From Pseudomonas bharatica CSV86 (lineage in GTDB: Bacteria; Pseudomonadota; Gammaproteobacteria; Pseudomonadales; Pseudomonadaceae): a stretch of DNA of 64,000 nucleotides. A program made the translations under genes and the position numbers. Shown here in pieces: positions 49,521-59,354 of this stretch. The notes under the pieces were generated by a model. That model was not told the origin of the DNA and did no database searches. It saw nothing but the letters and a program-made list of their open reading frames with translations. Within the stretch, counting starts at the first letter, position 1, and every line of letters begins with the position of its first letter. The DNA lies in contig NZ_AMWJ02000002.1 of the NCBI RefSeq assembly GCF_000319305.2, positions 1,750,001 through 1,814,000 on the forward strand, written 5' to 3'.

Positions 49521-52145
49521 ATGGCCGATTGGCAGTCCCTCGATCCCGAGGCCGCTCGTGAAGCGGAAAAATACGAAAACCCCATCCCTAGCCGTGAGCT
49601 GATCCTCCAGCACCTCGCCGAACGAGGCTCGCCGGCTGCGCGCGAGCAACTGGTTGAGGAGTTCGGTTTGCACACCGAGGATCAGATCGAGGCCCTGCGC
49701 CGCCGCCTGCGGGCAATGGAGCGCGATGGTCAGCTGATCTACACCCGGCGCGGCACCTATGCCCCGGTAGACAAGCTGGACCTCATCCTCGGCCGTGTCT
49801 CGGGCCACCGCGACGGTTTCGGCTTCCTGATCCCCGACGATGGCACGGAAGACCTGTTCCTCAGCCCGTTGCAGATGCGCCTGGTGTTCGACGGCGACCG
49901 CGCCCTGGCCCGGGTTTCCGGTGTCGACCGCCGTGGCCGTCGGGAAGGCGTGCTGGTAGAGATCATTTCCCGCGCCCACGAGAGCATCGTCGGCCGCTAC
50001 TTCGAGGAAGGCGGCATCGGCTTCGTCACCGCCGACAACCCGAAGATCCAGCAGGAAGTGCTGGTCACGCCTGGCCGCAACGCAGGGGCCAAGATCGGCC
50101 AGTTCGTCGAGGTGAAGATCACCCACTGGCCAACCCCGCGCTTCCAGCCGCAGGGCGATGTAATCGAAGTGATCGGCAACTACATGGCGCCGGGCATGGA
50201 AATCGACGTGGCCCTGCGCAGCTACGACATTCCGCATGTATGGCCCGAAGCTGTCATCAAGGAAGCCCGCAAGCTCAAGCCGGACGTGGAAGAGAAGGAC
50301 AAGGAAAAGCGCATCGACCTGCGCCACCTGCCGTTCGTCACCATCGACGGCGAAGACGCCCGCGACTTCGACGATGCCGTGTATTGCGAAAGCCTTGGCA
50401 AGCTGCGCCTGTTCTCCGGTGGCTGGCGCCTGTACGTGGCGATCGCCGACGTATCGAGCTACGTCCGTCTTGGTTCGGCGCTCGACGCCGAAGCCCAGGT
50501 CCGCGGCAACTCGGTGTACTTCCCCGAGCGGGTGATCCCGATGCTGCCGGAGGAACTGTCCAACGGCCTGTGCTCGCTGAACCCGCACGTCGATCGCCTG
50601 GCCATGGTCTGCGAAATGACCATCAACAAGTCCGGGCAGATGGTCGATTACCAGTTCTATGAAGCGGTGATCCACTCCCACGCGCGCCTGACCTACAACA
50701 AGGTCAGCAGCATGCTGGAGCATGCCCGCACCCGCGAAGGCCGTGCCCTGCGCGAGGAATACAGCGAAGTGCTGCCGCATCTCAAGCAGCTCTATGCGCT
50801 GTACAAGGTGCTGCTCGATGCCCGCCACACCCGCGGCGCGATCGACTTCGAGACCCAGGAAACCCGCATCATCTTCGGCGCCGAGCGCAAGATCGCGGAG
50901 ATCCGCCCGACCGTGCGCAACGACGCGCACAAGCTGATCGAGGAATGCATGCTGGCGGCCAACGTGGCCACCGCCGAATTCCTCAAGAAGCATGAGGTTC
51001 CGGCCCTGTACCGGGTTCACGACGGTCCGCCGCCGGAGCGCCTGGAAAAACTGCGCGCCTTCCTTGGTGAACTGGGCTTGTCGCTGCATAAAGGCAAGGA
51101 CCCGTCGCCGAAGGACTACCAGGCCCTGCTGGCGAGCATCGCCGGGCGCCCGGACTTCCACCTGATCCAGACCGTGATGCTGCGCTCCTTGAGCCAGGCG
51201 GTGTACAGCGCCGAGAACAACGGCCACTTTGGCCTGAACTACGAGGCCTACACCCACTTCACTTCGCCGATCCGTCGTTATCCGGACCTGTTGGTACACC
51301 GCGCCATCCGCAGCGTGATCCGTTCCCGCGTGGAAACCCCGCACGTCAAGCGCGCCGGGGCGATGAGCATTCCCAAGGCACGGATCTACCCGTACGACGA
51401 GAACACCCTGGAGCAACTGGGCGAACAGTGCTCGATGAGCGAACGGCGCGCCGACGAGGCGACCCGCGACGTGGTCAACTGGCTCAAGTGCGAATACATG
51501 AAGGACCGCGTCGGCGAATCCTTCCCGGGTGTGATCACCGCTGTGACCGGCTTCGGCCTGTTCGTCGAGCTGACCGACATCTATGTCGAGGGCATGGTCC
51601 ACGTCAGTGCGCTGCCGGGCGACTACTACCACTTCGACCCGGTACACCACCGCCTGACCGGCGAGCGCACCGGCCGCAGCTTCCGTCTCGGCGACACCGT
51701 CGAAGTGCGGGTGATGCGCGTCGACCTGGAGCAGCGCAAGATCGACTTCGAAATGTCGGAGAACGCCCTGAAGGCGCCGATCGGGCGCAAACAGCGTTCG
51801 GCCGAGCCGGCAGCGGCGACCGGGGCGAAGATCGGCGTAGGCCCGAATGCCAAGGGCAAAGCGGCAGACCCTGCACCTGCTCCGGCCAAGGCAGAGCGTC
51901 CTGCCCGTCGCAGCAAGAAGGACGAAACCTCCGAAGCCTATTTCTCCTCCCATGCCGCGACGAACAACGCCGAAGTGCGCAAGAGCCGGGAAATGAAGAA
52001 GGCCCTGCTTTCCGAGGCGCGGCACGCCCATGCCAGTGGCAAGCCGGCGGGCAAGTCCGCGGGCAAATCGGAGAAACCGAGCAAACACCGCAAGGGGCCG
52101 CCAAAGTCCGGTTCCACTTCGCGTAAACCGAAAGGCAAGTCATGA
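49521..52145 (+). CDS. rnr: Ribonuclease R
   Basis: 874-aa 3'-5' exoribonuclease that degrades structured RNA and acts in rRNA/tRNA quality control and cold growth. HTH_12 and cold-shock-like RNA-binding domains (1-220), RNB catalytic domain with TIDGEDARDFDDAVYC (Mg-binding Asp cluster) and HFTSPIRRYPDLLVHR, an S1 domain at about 640-725 (GVITAVTGFGLFVELTDIYV), and a long Lys/Ala-rich tail. Overlaps rlmB by 4 nt. The 274-nt upstream gap to tRNA-Leu holds its promoter and no other gene. Confidence 0.96.
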   Translation: MADWQSLDPEAAREAEKYENPIPSRELILQHLAERGSPAAREQLVEEFGLHTEDQIEALRRRLRAMERDGQLIYTRRGTYAPVDKLDLILGRVSGHRDGFGFLIPDDGTEDLFLSPLQMRLVFDGDRALARVSGVDRRGRREGVLVEIISRAHESIVGRYFEEGGIGFVTADNPKIQQEVLVTPGRNAGAKIGQFVEVKITHWPTPRFQPQGDVIEVIGNYMAPGMEIDVALRSYDIPHVWPEAVIKEARKLKPDVEEKDKEKRIDLRHLPFVTIDGEDARDFDDAVYCESLGKLRLFSGGWRLYVAIADVSSYVRLGSALDAEAQVRGNSVYFPERVIPMLPEELSNGLCSLNPHVDRLAMVCEMTINKSGQMVDYQFYEAVIHSHARLTYNKVSSMLEHARTREGRALREEYSEVLPHLKQLYALYKVLLDARHTRGAIDFETQETRIIFGAERKIAEIRPTVRNDAHKLIEECMLAANVATAEFLKKHEVPALYRVHDGPPPERLEKLRAFLGELGLSLHKGKDPSPKDYQALLASIAGRPDFHLIQTVMLRSLSQAVYSAENNGHFGLNYEAYTHFTSPIRRYPDLLVHRAIRSVIRSRVETPHVKRAGAMSIPKARIYPYDENTLEQLGEQCSMSERRADEATRDVVNWLKCEYMKDRVGESFPGVITAVTGFGLFVELTDIYVEGMVHVSALPGDYYHFDPVHHRLTGERTGRSFRLGDTVEVRVMRVDLEQRKIDFEMSENALKAPIGRKQRSAEPAAATGAKIGVGPNAKGKAADPAPAPAKAERPARRSKKDETSEAYFSSHAATNNAEVRKSREMKKALLSEARHAHASGKPAGKSAGKSEKPSKHRKGPPKSGSTSRKPKGKS

Positions 52146-52888
52146 GTCAGTTGGAAAAGATCTACGGCGTGCATGCCGTGGAAGCCCTGTTGCGCTTTCA
52201 CCCCAAGCGGGTGAAGCAGATCTGGCTGTCGGAAGGTCGTAGCGAGCCGCGGGTCCAGGCGCTGTTGGCGCTGGCCGCGGAGTACCGGGTCAGCGTCGGC
52301 CAGGCCGAGCGCCGCGAAATGGACGCCTGGGTCGAAGGCGTGCACCAGGGCGTGGTCGCCGAGGTCAGCCCGAGCCAGGTCTGGGGCGAGGCAATGCTCG
52401 AGGAACTGCTGGAGCGGACCGAGAAGGTTCCGCTGCTGCTGGTTCTCGATGGCGTCACCGACCCGCACAACCTCGGGGCCTGCCTGCGTACTGCCGATGC
52501 TGCCGGCGCGCTGGCGGTGATCGTGCCCAAGGACAAGTCGGCGACCCTGACCGCTGCGGTGCGCAAGGTGGCCTGCGGTGCTGCCGAGGTGATTCCGCTG
52601 GTGGCCGTGACCAACCTGGCGCGGACCCTGGAAAAGCTGCAGCAGCGTGGCCTGTGGGTGGTCGGCACGGCCGGCGAAGCCGAGCAGGAGCTGTACCAGC
52701 AGGACATGACCGGGCCGACCGTGCTGGTGATGGGCGCCGAAGGCAAGGGCATGCGCCGCCTGACCCGCGAACACTGCGATTTCCTGGTGAAATTGCCGAT
52801 GGCGGGGAGCGTCAGCAGCCTGAACGTCTCGGTGGCAACCGGCGTTTGCCTGTTCGAGGTGGTGCGGCAGCGTTCCGTCAGCAAGTAA
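52142..52888 (+). CDS. rlmB: 23S rRNA (Gm2251) 2'-O-methyltransferase RlmB
   Basis: 248-aa SPOUT enzyme. N-terminal substrate domain (EKIYGVHAVEALLRFHPKRV), knot motifs NLGACLRTADAAG, VMGAEGKGMRRLT and SLNVSVATGVCLFE. Translationally coupled to rnr, the conserved gammaproteobacterial order. Confidence 0.96.
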   Translation: MSQLEKIYGVHAVEALLRFHPKRVKQIWLSEGRSEPRVQALLALAAEYRVSVGQAERREMDAWVEGVHQGVVAEVSPSQVWGEAMLEELLERTEKVPLLLVLDGVTDPHNLGACLRTADAAGALAVIVPKDKSATLTAAVRKVACGAAEVIPLVAVTNLARTLEKLQQRGLWVVGTAGEAEQELYQQDMTGPTVLVMGAEGKGMRRLTREHCDFLVKLPMAGSVSSLNVSVATGVCLFEVVRQRSVSK

Positions 52889-52900
52889 ATGGTGGACCCA

Positions 52901-52959
52901 ATCGCTGGCAAGCCAGCTCCCACACCGCTGACCCTGTGGGAGCTGGCTTGCCAGCGATG
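52901..52959. repeat. REP inverted pair, short spacer
   Basis: ATCGCTGGCAAGCCAGCTCC then GGGAGCTGGCTTGCCAGCGA with about 15 nt between. Placed right after rlmB; likely its terminator. Confidence 0.88.
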
Positions 52960-52995
52960 CTTTTAGGGGCACTGCTCAATATTTCACCAATTACC

Positions 52996-53024
52996 TTGCT
53001 TGTCCCACCGCGCTTCTCTACAAT
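52996..53024 (+). promoter_or_regulatory. Sigma70 promoter of the rpsF operon
   Basis: TTGCTT (52996-53001), 17-nt spacer, TACAAT (53019-53024). Transcription from about 53031 would give a leader of roughly 105 nt before rpsF, which contains a small CCG...CGG hairpin (about 53097-53109). Confidence 0.65.
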
Positions 53025-53134
53025 TGCGCGCCTTGTCCCGGGCATGCGTGCCCGATCCAGGACAGGACATACAAGAGTCATTCACTCCTTGTCTGACCGC
53101 ATTGTCGGCAGACTACAACCCGTAAGGAGCATTC

Positions 53135-53560
53135 ATGCGTCATTACGAAATCATCTTCCTGGTTCACCCGGACCAGAGCGAGCAAGTCGGCGGCATGGTT
53201 GAGCGTTACACCAAGCTGATCGAAGAAGACGGCGGCAAGATCCACCGTCTGGAAGACTGGGGCCGTCGTCAACTGGCCTACGCAATCAACAATGTTCACA
53301 AGGCTCACTACGTGATGCTGAACGTTGAGTGCACCGGCAAGGCCCTGGCCGAGCTGGAAGACAACTTCCGTTACAACGATGCCGTGATCCGTAACCTGGT
53401 CATCCGTCGCGACGAAGCCGTCACTGGCCAGTCCGAGATGCTCAAGGCTGAAGAAAACCGCAGCGAGCGCCGTGAGCGTCGTGACCGTCCTGAGCATGCT
53501 GACAGCGCCGAAGGCGACGACAGCAATGACAGCGACAACAGCGATAACGCTGACGAGTAA
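53135..53560 (+). CDS. rpsF: 30S ribosomal protein S6
   Basis: 141 aa, MRHYEIIFLVHPDQSEQVGG, with RLEDWGRRQLAYAINN and an acidic Asp/Ser/Asn C-terminal tail (DDSNDSDNSDNADE) typical of Pseudomonas S6, the substrate of RimK-type tail modification. TAAGGAG precedes the ATG. First gene of the rpsF-rpsR operon. Confidence 0.97.
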   Translation: MRHYEIIFLVHPDQSEQVGGMVERYTKLIEEDGGKIHRLEDWGRRQLAYAINNVHKAHYVMLNVECTGKALAELEDNFRYNDAVIRNLVIRRDEAVTGQSEMLKAEENRSERRERRDRPEHADSAEGDDSNDSDNSDNADE

Positions 53561-53588
53561 TCCACGGATCTTTTGAGGAGCCTATTAC

Positions 53589-53819
53589 ATGGCACGTTTC
53601 TTCCGTCGTCGTAAATTCTGCCGCTTCACTGCTGAAGACGTGAAAGAGATCGATTACAAAGATCTCAACACCCTGAAAGCTTACGTATCCGAAACCGGCA
53701 AGATCGTTCCAAGCCGTATCACTGGTACCAAAGCTCGTTATCAGCGTCAGCTGGCTACCGCTATCAAGCGCGCCCGCTTCCTGGCCCTGCTGCCCTACAC
53801 CGACAGCCACGGCCGCTGA
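53589..53819 (+). CDS. rpsR: 30S ribosomal protein S18
   Basis: 76 aa, MARFFRRRKFCRFTAEDVKE to YTDSHGR; binds S6 on the 30S platform. Full length; GAGGAG upstream. Confidence 0.98.
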   Translation: MARFFRRRKFCRFTAEDVKEIDYKDLNTLKAYVSETGKIVPSRITGTKARYQRQLATAIKRARFLALLPYTDSHGR

Positions 53820-53855
53820 GACCGGGTCGTCGACAAGTAGCAAAGGATAAAATGC

Positions 53856-54752
53856 ATGCGGGCCCTGGCTGATTTCATCATGCGCGGTCGCGTGCAGGCC
53901 ACTCTGGTAGTGGTGGGTTGTGCGGCATTGCCGCTGCTGTTCTGGTTGAGTGCCGCCGCCGGGAGCCTGGTGTTCCTGCGGCGCGGTTTCAAGGACGCCT
54001 CCGGCGTTCTTGCCTGGGCTGTACTGCCGGCTTTGGCCTGGTGGTACTTCGGCGAGCCGCGCACCTTGATGGTGTTGCTGGGGACGCTGGGTCTGGCAGC
54101 GCTGTTGCGCGCCGGGCAGTCCTGGAACCGGGTGCTGTTGTCCAGCATCGCCCTGGGCCTGGTGTATGGCGCCGTTCTGGGTTCGGTGTTCCGCGAACCG
54201 ATCGACACCCTCGCGCAAGAGATCGCCAAGATCCTTCCGCAGATGCTCGACGGGATCTACCAACAATTGTCGGTAGAAGAGCGGGGCCGGCTGGAAGGGC
54301 TGATCTCACCGGTGCTTACCGGCCTGATTGCGGCCTTGCTGCAGGCGGTCAGTGTGTTGTCCCTGATGTTGGGGCGCTACTGGCAGGCAGCCTTGTATAA
54401 CCCGGGAGGCTTCGGCAACGAGTTTCGTGCCGTAAGACTGCCGTTGGCGGCGGCGCTGGTGCTGCTGGTGTTGATGCTGGTGGGTCCGAATTTCGGTACC
54501 GAGCTGGGCATGCTGACACCGCTGTGCACCGTGCCGCTGGTCTTCGCTGGACTGGCCGTGATCCATGGCCTGGTGGCGCAGAAGCGACTGGCGAAGTTCT
54601 GGCTGGTCGGGTTGTACGTAACGCTGCTGCTGTTCATGCAGCTGATTTATCCGTTGCTCGTGGTACTGGCCATTGTCGACAGCCTGATTGATTTTCGCGG
54701 ACGCGGGGCGTCCAAGGACGCCGGTAACGGCTCCGCGAACGGTGAAGGTTAA
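53856..54752 (+). CDS. DUF2232-type membrane protein
   Basis: 298 aa, MRALADFIMRGRVQATLVVV, eight or so hydrophobic segments across the length with a short soluble stretch at 115-145 (EPIDTLAQEIAKILPQ). Always found between rpsR and rplI in pseudomonads; function unknown. Spacing of 36 and 21 nt to its neighbours indicates one operon. Confidence 0.85.
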   Translation: MRALADFIMRGRVQATLVVVGCAALPLLFWLSAAAGSLVFLRRGFKDASGVLAWAVLPALAWWYFGEPRTLMVLLGTLGLAALLRAGQSWNRVLLSSIALGLVYGAVLGSVFREPIDTLAQEIAKILPQMLDGIYQQLSVEERGRLEGLISPVLTGLIAALLQAVSVLSLMLGRYWQAALYNPGGFGNEFRAVRLPLAAALVLLVLMLVGPNFGTELGMLTPLCTVPLVFAGLAVIHGLVAQKRLAKFWLVGLYVTLLLFMQLIYPLLVVLAIVDSLIDFRGRGASKDAGNGSANGEG

Positions 54753-54773
54753 AAGTTAAGAGGTTTATACCAA

Positions 54774-55220
54774 ATGGAACTGATCCTGCTGGAAAAAGTC
54801 GCCAACCTGGGCAACCTGGGCGACAAAGTTAAAGTCAAGGCTGGTTACGGTCGTAACTTCCTGCTGCCATTCGGCAAGGCCACCGTTGCCAACGCCGCCA
54901 ACCTGGCTGCGTTCGAAGAGCGTCGTGCCGAGCTGGAAAAAGCTGCTGCCGACAAGAAAGCTTCGGCTGAAAGCCGCGCTGCCCAACTGGCTGAACTGGA
55001 AGTCACCATCACCGCTACCGCTGGTGATGAAGGCAAACTGTTCGGTTCGATCGGCACCCACGACATCGCTGACGCACTGACCGCCTCCGGCGTTGAAGTT
55101 GCCAAGGCTGAAGTTCGTCTGCCGAACGGCACCATCCGTCAGGTTGGCGAATACGACGTAGCCGTGCACCTGCACAGCGACGTCGAAGCCACCGTACGCG
55201 TGGTCGTCGTAGCAGCCTAA
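54774..55220 (+). CDS. rplI: 50S ribosomal protein L9
   Basis: 148 aa, [20 protein letters not shown] with [13 protein letters not shown] (N-domain signature), long connecting helix and C-domain. Last gene before a terminator. Confidence 0.98.
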
Positions 55221-55265
55221 GCTGTATCGATCGGCTGGTTCCTTTGGAAACAGCCGGTTAACATC

Positions 55266-55306
55266 GGGCACGATCCTGCATCGCAGGTCGTGCCCTTTGT
55301 CTTTTT
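55266..55306 (+). terminator. Rho-independent terminator after rplI
   Basis: GGGCACGA-TCCTGCATCGCAGG-TCGTGCCC (stem from GGGCACGA and TCGTGCCC with an inner CCTGC/GCAGG stem) followed by TTTGTCTTTTT. Separates the ribosomal operon from dnaB. Confidence 0.85.
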
Positions 55307-55331
55307 CACCCTCCAGATTTCCCAGGTGGCC

Positions 55332-56729
55332 ATGAACGAGATAACCGCCCCCGAGCAATATGATCTGCAAACTGCCGCGCTGAAGGTGCCGCCACATTCC
55401 ATCGAGGCCGAACAGGCCGTGCTCGGTGGCCTGATGCTGGACAACAACGCCTGGGAGCGTGTGCTCGATCAAGTCTCCGACGGCGACTTCTACCGGCATG
55501 ACCACCGCCTGATCTTCCGCGCCATCCACAAGCTGGTTGACCTGAACATCCCGTTCGACGTGGTCACCCTGCACGAACAGCTGGACAAGGAAGGCCTGAG
55601 CTCGCAGATCGGCGGCCTCGGCTACCTCGGCGAGCTGGCGAAGAACACCCCGTCGGTGGCCAACATCAAGGCCTATGCGCAGATCATTCGCGAGCGCGCG
55701 ACCTTGCGCCAGCTGATCAGCATCAGCAACGACATCGCCGACAGCGCCTTCAACCCGCAGGGCCGCAATGCCGAGGAGATCCTCGACGAAGCCGAGCGGC
55801 AGATCTTCCAGATCGCCGAGGCTCGCCCGAAGACCGGCGGCCCGGTAGGCGTCAATGAACTGCTGACCAAGGCCATCGACCGCATCGACACGCTGTTCAA
55901 CTCCGACAGTGAGATCACCGGCCTGTCCACCGGCTATACCGACCTCGACGAGAAGACCAGCGGCCTGCAGCCGGCCGACCTGATCATCGTCGCCGGCCGT
56001 CCATCCATGGGCAAGACCACATTCGCCATGAACCTGGTGGAAAACGCTGTGTTGCGCAGCGACAAGGCGGTGCTGGTGTACTCCCTCGAGATGCCAGGCG
56101 AATCGCTGATCATGCGTATGCTTTCGTCCCTCGGTCGCATCGACCAGACCAAGGTGCGCTCCGGCCAGCTGGACGACGATGACTGGCCGCGCCTGACCTC
56201 GGCGGTCAACCTGCTCAACGACCGCAAGCTGTTCATCGACGATACCGCCGGCATCAGCCCGTCGGAAATGCGTGCACGGACCCGTCGCCTGGTCCGCGAG
56301 CATGGCGATATCGCCATGATCATGATCGACTACCTCCAGCTGATGCAGATCCCCGGTTCCAGCGGCGACAACCGGACCAACGAGATCTCCGAGATCTCCC
56401 GGTCCCTCAAGGCCCTGGCCAAGGAATTCAACTGCCCGGTCATCGCCCTGTCGCAGCTCAACCGCTCCCTGGAGCAGCGTCCGAACAAGCGCCCGGTGAA
56501 CTCCGACTTGCGGGAATCGGGAGCGATCGAGCAGGACGCCGACGTGATCATGTTCGTGTACCGCGACGAGGTGTATCACCCCGAGACCGAGCACAAGGGC
56601 ATTGCCGAGATCATCATCGGCAAGCAGCGGAACGGCCCGATCGGCTTTATCCGCCTGGCCTTCATCGGCAAGTACACGCGCTTCGAGAACCTTGCCCCGG
56701 GCAGCTACAACTTCGACGACGACGAGTAA
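55332..56729 (+). CDS. dnaB: Replicative DNA helicase DnaB
   Basis: 465 aa from MNEITAPEQYDLQTAALKVP; an upstream in-frame TTG at 55290 lies inside the terminator and is rejected. N-terminal primase-interaction domain, Walker A GRPSMGKTTFAMN, Walker B IMIDYLQLM, RESGAIEQDADVIMFVYRDE. No intein. Confidence 0.97.
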   Translation: MNEITAPEQYDLQTAALKVPPHSIEAEQAVLGGLMLDNNAWERVLDQVSDGDFYRHDHRLIFRAIHKLVDLNIPFDVVTLHEQLDKEGLSSQIGGLGYLGELAKNTPSVANIKAYAQIIRERATLRQLISISNDIADSAFNPQGRNAEEILDEAERQIFQIAEARPKTGGPVGVNELLTKAIDRIDTLFNSDSEITGLSTGYTDLDEKTSGLQPADLIIVAGRPSMGKTTFAMNLVENAVLRSDKAVLVYSLEMPGESLIMRMLSSLGRIDQTKVRSGQLDDDDWPRLTSAVNLLNDRKLFIDDTAGISPSEMRARTRRLVREHGDIAMIMIDYLQLMQIPGSSGDNRTNEISEISRSLKALAKEFNCPVIALSQLNRSLEQRPNKRPVNSDLRESGAIEQDADVIMFVYRDEVYHPETEHKGIAEIIIGKQRNGPIGFIRLAFIGKYTRFENLAPGSYNFDDDE

Positions 56730-56834
56730 TGCCCGCGCCCGACCAATTCCGACCTTCGCCGTCGGAATTGGTTAAATTTTGTGCTATATTCCGCGCCCGC
56801 GATTTTCCTGCACTCAAAAAAACCGGTCACTGAC

Positions 56835-59138
56835 ATGCAAGCAGCCAAACCACTCTTCGACTATCCCAAGTACTGGGCCGAATGCTTCGGACCAGCGCCG
56901 TTCCTGCCGATGAGCAGGGAGGAGATGGATCAGCTCGGCTGGGATTCCTGCGACATCATCATCGTGACCGGCGACGCCTACGTCGACCATCCGTCGTTCG
57001 GCATGGCCATCATCGGCCGCCTGTTGGAGGCCCAGGGCTTCCGCGTCGGGATCATCGCCCAGCCGAACTGGCAGTCGAAGGACGACTTCATGAAGCTCGG
57101 CGAGCCCAACCTGTTCTTCGGCGTCGCCGCCGGCAACATGGACTCGATGATCAACCGCTACACCGCCGACAAGAAGATCCGCTCCGATGACGCCTATACC
57201 CCGGGTGGCCTGGCCGGCAAGCGCCCGGACCGTGCGAGCCTGGTCTACAGCCAGCGCTGCAAGGAAGCCTACAAGCACGTGCCGATCGTTCTCGGCGGCA
57301 TCGAGGCGTCGTTGCGCCGCATCGCGCACTACGACTACTGGCAGGACAAGGTCCGCCACTCGATCCTGATCGACGCCTGCGCCGACATCCTCCTGTACGG
57401 CAACGCCGAACGCGCCGTGGTCGACATAGCCCAGCGCCTTGCCGCCGGCGAACGCATCGAGGACATCACCGATATCCGCGGTACCGCCTTCGTCCGCCGC
57501 GATACCCCGCAGGGCTGGTACGAGATCGACTCGACCCGCATCGACCGTCCGGGCAAGGTCGACAAGATCATCAACCCCTATGTCAACACCCAGGACACCC
57601 AGGCCTGCGCCATCGAGCAGCAGAAGGGCGAGGTGGAAGATCCGAACGAGCCGAAGGTCGTGCAACTGCTCGACAGCCCGCGGATGACCCGGGAAAAGAC
57701 CGTGATCCGCCTGCCGTCGTTCGAGAAGGTGCGCAATGACGCGGTGCTCTACGCCCACGCCAACCGCGTGCTGCACCTGGAAACCAACCCTGGTAACGCC
57801 CGGGCCATGGTGCAGAAGCACGGTGAAGTGGATGTCTGGTTCAACCCGCCGCCCATTCCGATGACTACCGAGGAAATGGACTACGTATTCGGCATGCCCT
57901 ACGCGCGGATCCCGCATCCGGCCTACGGCAAGGAGCGCATCCCTGCGTACGAAATGATCCGTTTCTCGGTGAACATCATGCGCGGCTGCTTTGGTGGCTG
58001 CACCTTCTGCTCCATCACCGAGCATGAAGGGCGGATCATCCAGAACCGTTCCCACGAGTCGATTATTCGCGAGATCGAGGAGATCCGCGACAAGGTCCCC
58101 GGCTTCACCGGCGTTATTTCCGACCTCGGCGGCCCGACCGCGAACATGTACCGGATCGCCTGCAAGAGCACCGAGATCGAGACCCACTGCCGCAAGCCGT
58201 CCTGCGTGTTCCCGGGGATCTGCCCGAACCTGAACACCGACCACTCTTCGCTGATCAAGCTGTACCGCAGCGCCCGGGCCCTGCCGGGGGTGAAGAAGAT
58301 CCTGATCGCTTCCGGCCTGCGCTACGACCTTGCCGTGGAGTCGCCCGAGTACGTGCGCGAGCTGGTGACCCACCACGTTGGTGGCTACCTGAAGATTGCC
58401 CCGGAGCACACCGAGGAAGGCCCGCTGAACCAGATGATGAAGCCTGGTATCGGCACCTACGACCGCTTCAAGCGCATGTTCGAGAAATATTCGAAGGAAG
58501 CGGGCAAGGAGCAGTACCTGATTCCGTACTTCATCGCCGCTCACCCGGGCACCACCGACGAAGACATGATGAACCTGGCCCTGTGGCTCAAGGGCAACGG
58601 CTTCCGCGCCGACCAGGTGCAGGCGTTCTATCCGTCGCCGATGGCCTCGGCCACCGCCATGTACCACTCGGGCAAGAACCCGCTGCGCAAGGTCACCTAC
58701 AAGAGCGAAGGGGTGACCATCGTCAAGAGCGAGGAGCAGCGCCGCCTGCACAAGGCTTTCCTGCGCTACCACGATCCGAAGGGCTGGCCGATGCTGCGCG
58801 AGGCCCTTGAGCGCATGGGCCGTGCCGACCTGATTGGCCCGGGCAAGCATCAGCTGATTCCGGCGCACCAGCCGGCGACCGACAGCTACCAGAGCGCCCG
58901 ACGCAAGAACTCCACCCCTGCGGGCAGCCACAAGGTGGCCAAGGAACAGAAGATCCTTACCCAGCACACCGGCCTGCCGCCGCGCGCCAGCAATGGTGCC
59001 AAGCCCTGGGACAAGCGCGAGGAGGCCAAGGCTGCCGCGTTCGCCCGCAACCAGGAGGCGGCCAAGGCGCGCAAGGACGCGGCCAAGGGCGGCAAGGGCA
59101 AGGGCAAGACCAAGCGCCAGCCGGTCCTGCCGCGCTAA
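56835..59138 (+). CDS. ygiQ: YgiQ-family radical SAM protein
   Basis: 767 aa from MQAAKPLFDYPKYWAECFGP. [4Fe-4S] motif C385-FGG-C389-TF-C392. N-terminal B12-binding-like region (DIIIVTGDAYVDHPSFGMAI), central TIM barrel, DUF3362 region, and a Lys/Ala-rich tail. Reaction not established; conserved as a housekeeping gene in many bacteria. Confidence 0.93.
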   Translation: MQAAKPLFDYPKYWAECFGPAPFLPMSREEMDQLGWDSCDIIIVTGDAYVDHPSFGMAIIGRLLEAQGFRVGIIAQPNWQSKDDFMKLGEPNLFFGVAAGNMDSMINRYTADKKIRSDDAYTPGGLAGKRPDRASLVYSQRCKEAYKHVPIVLGGIEASLRRIAHYDYWQDKVRHSILIDACADILLYGNAERAVVDIAQRLAAGERIEDITDIRGTAFVRRDTPQGWYEIDSTRIDRPGKVDKIINPYVNTQDTQACAIEQQKGEVEDPNEPKVVQLLDSPRMTREKTVIRLPSFEKVRNDAVLYAHANRVLHLETNPGNARAMVQKHGEVDVWFNPPPIPMTTEEMDYVFGMPYARIPHPAYGKERIPAYEMIRFSVNIMRGCFGGCTFCSITEHEGRIIQNRSHESIIREIEEIRDKVPGFTGVISDLGGPTANMYRIACKSTEIETHCRKPSCVFPGICPNLNTDHSSLIKLYRSARALPGVKKILIASGLRYDLAVESPEYVRELVTHHVGGYLKIAPEHTEEGPLNQMMKPGIGTYDRFKRMFEKYSKEAGKEQYLIPYFIAAHPGTTDEDMMNLALWLKGNGFRADQVQAFYPSPMASATAMYHSGKNPLRKVTYKSEGVTIVKSEEQRRLHKAFLRYHDPKGWPMLREALERMGRADLIGPGKHQLIPAHQPATDSYQSARRKNSTPAGSHKVAKEQKILTQHTGLPPRASNGAKPWDKREEAKAAAFARNQEAAKARKDAAKGGKGKGKTKRQPVLPR

Positions 59139-59142
59139 GCCC

Positions 59143-59168
59143 CATGACGGGGCTTGCGCCCCGTCATG
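59143..59168 (+). terminator. Hairpin after ygiQ
   Basis: CATGACGGGG-CTTGCG-CCCCGTCATG, a perfect 10-bp stem 4 nt after the ygiQ stop. The U-tract is poor, so termination is likely but not certain. Confidence 0.65.
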
Positions 59169-59237
59169 AAGCCCCTTGTTGCACCTCCTCGGTGCGAGGC
59201 GCCAAGGGCTTCATCGCTGGCAGCGTGCACCGCAAAA

Positions 59238-59271
59238 CCTGTGGGAGCTGGCTTGCCAGCGATGAGGCCAG
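59238..59271. repeat. Single REP unit
   Basis: CCTGTGGGAGCTGGCTTGCC followed by AGCGATGAGGCCAG, one unpaired copy of the family between ygiQ and the ATP-grasp gene. Confidence 0.85.
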
Positions 59272-59354
59272 ACCTGGCGCCATCATTTCCTACCAGAAAG
59301 CCACTGGCATAACTCTTGCCGCATCCCGCCCACCACTCCCCTGTGAGCGCCCCG

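Noticed and set aside
49518..52088. An 856-codon minus-strand frame across rnr
   Set aside because: Shadow of the high-GC rnr codon pattern; the + strand is an unmistakable RNase R. The same applies to 54765-56594, 56814-58967 and 59283-61970.
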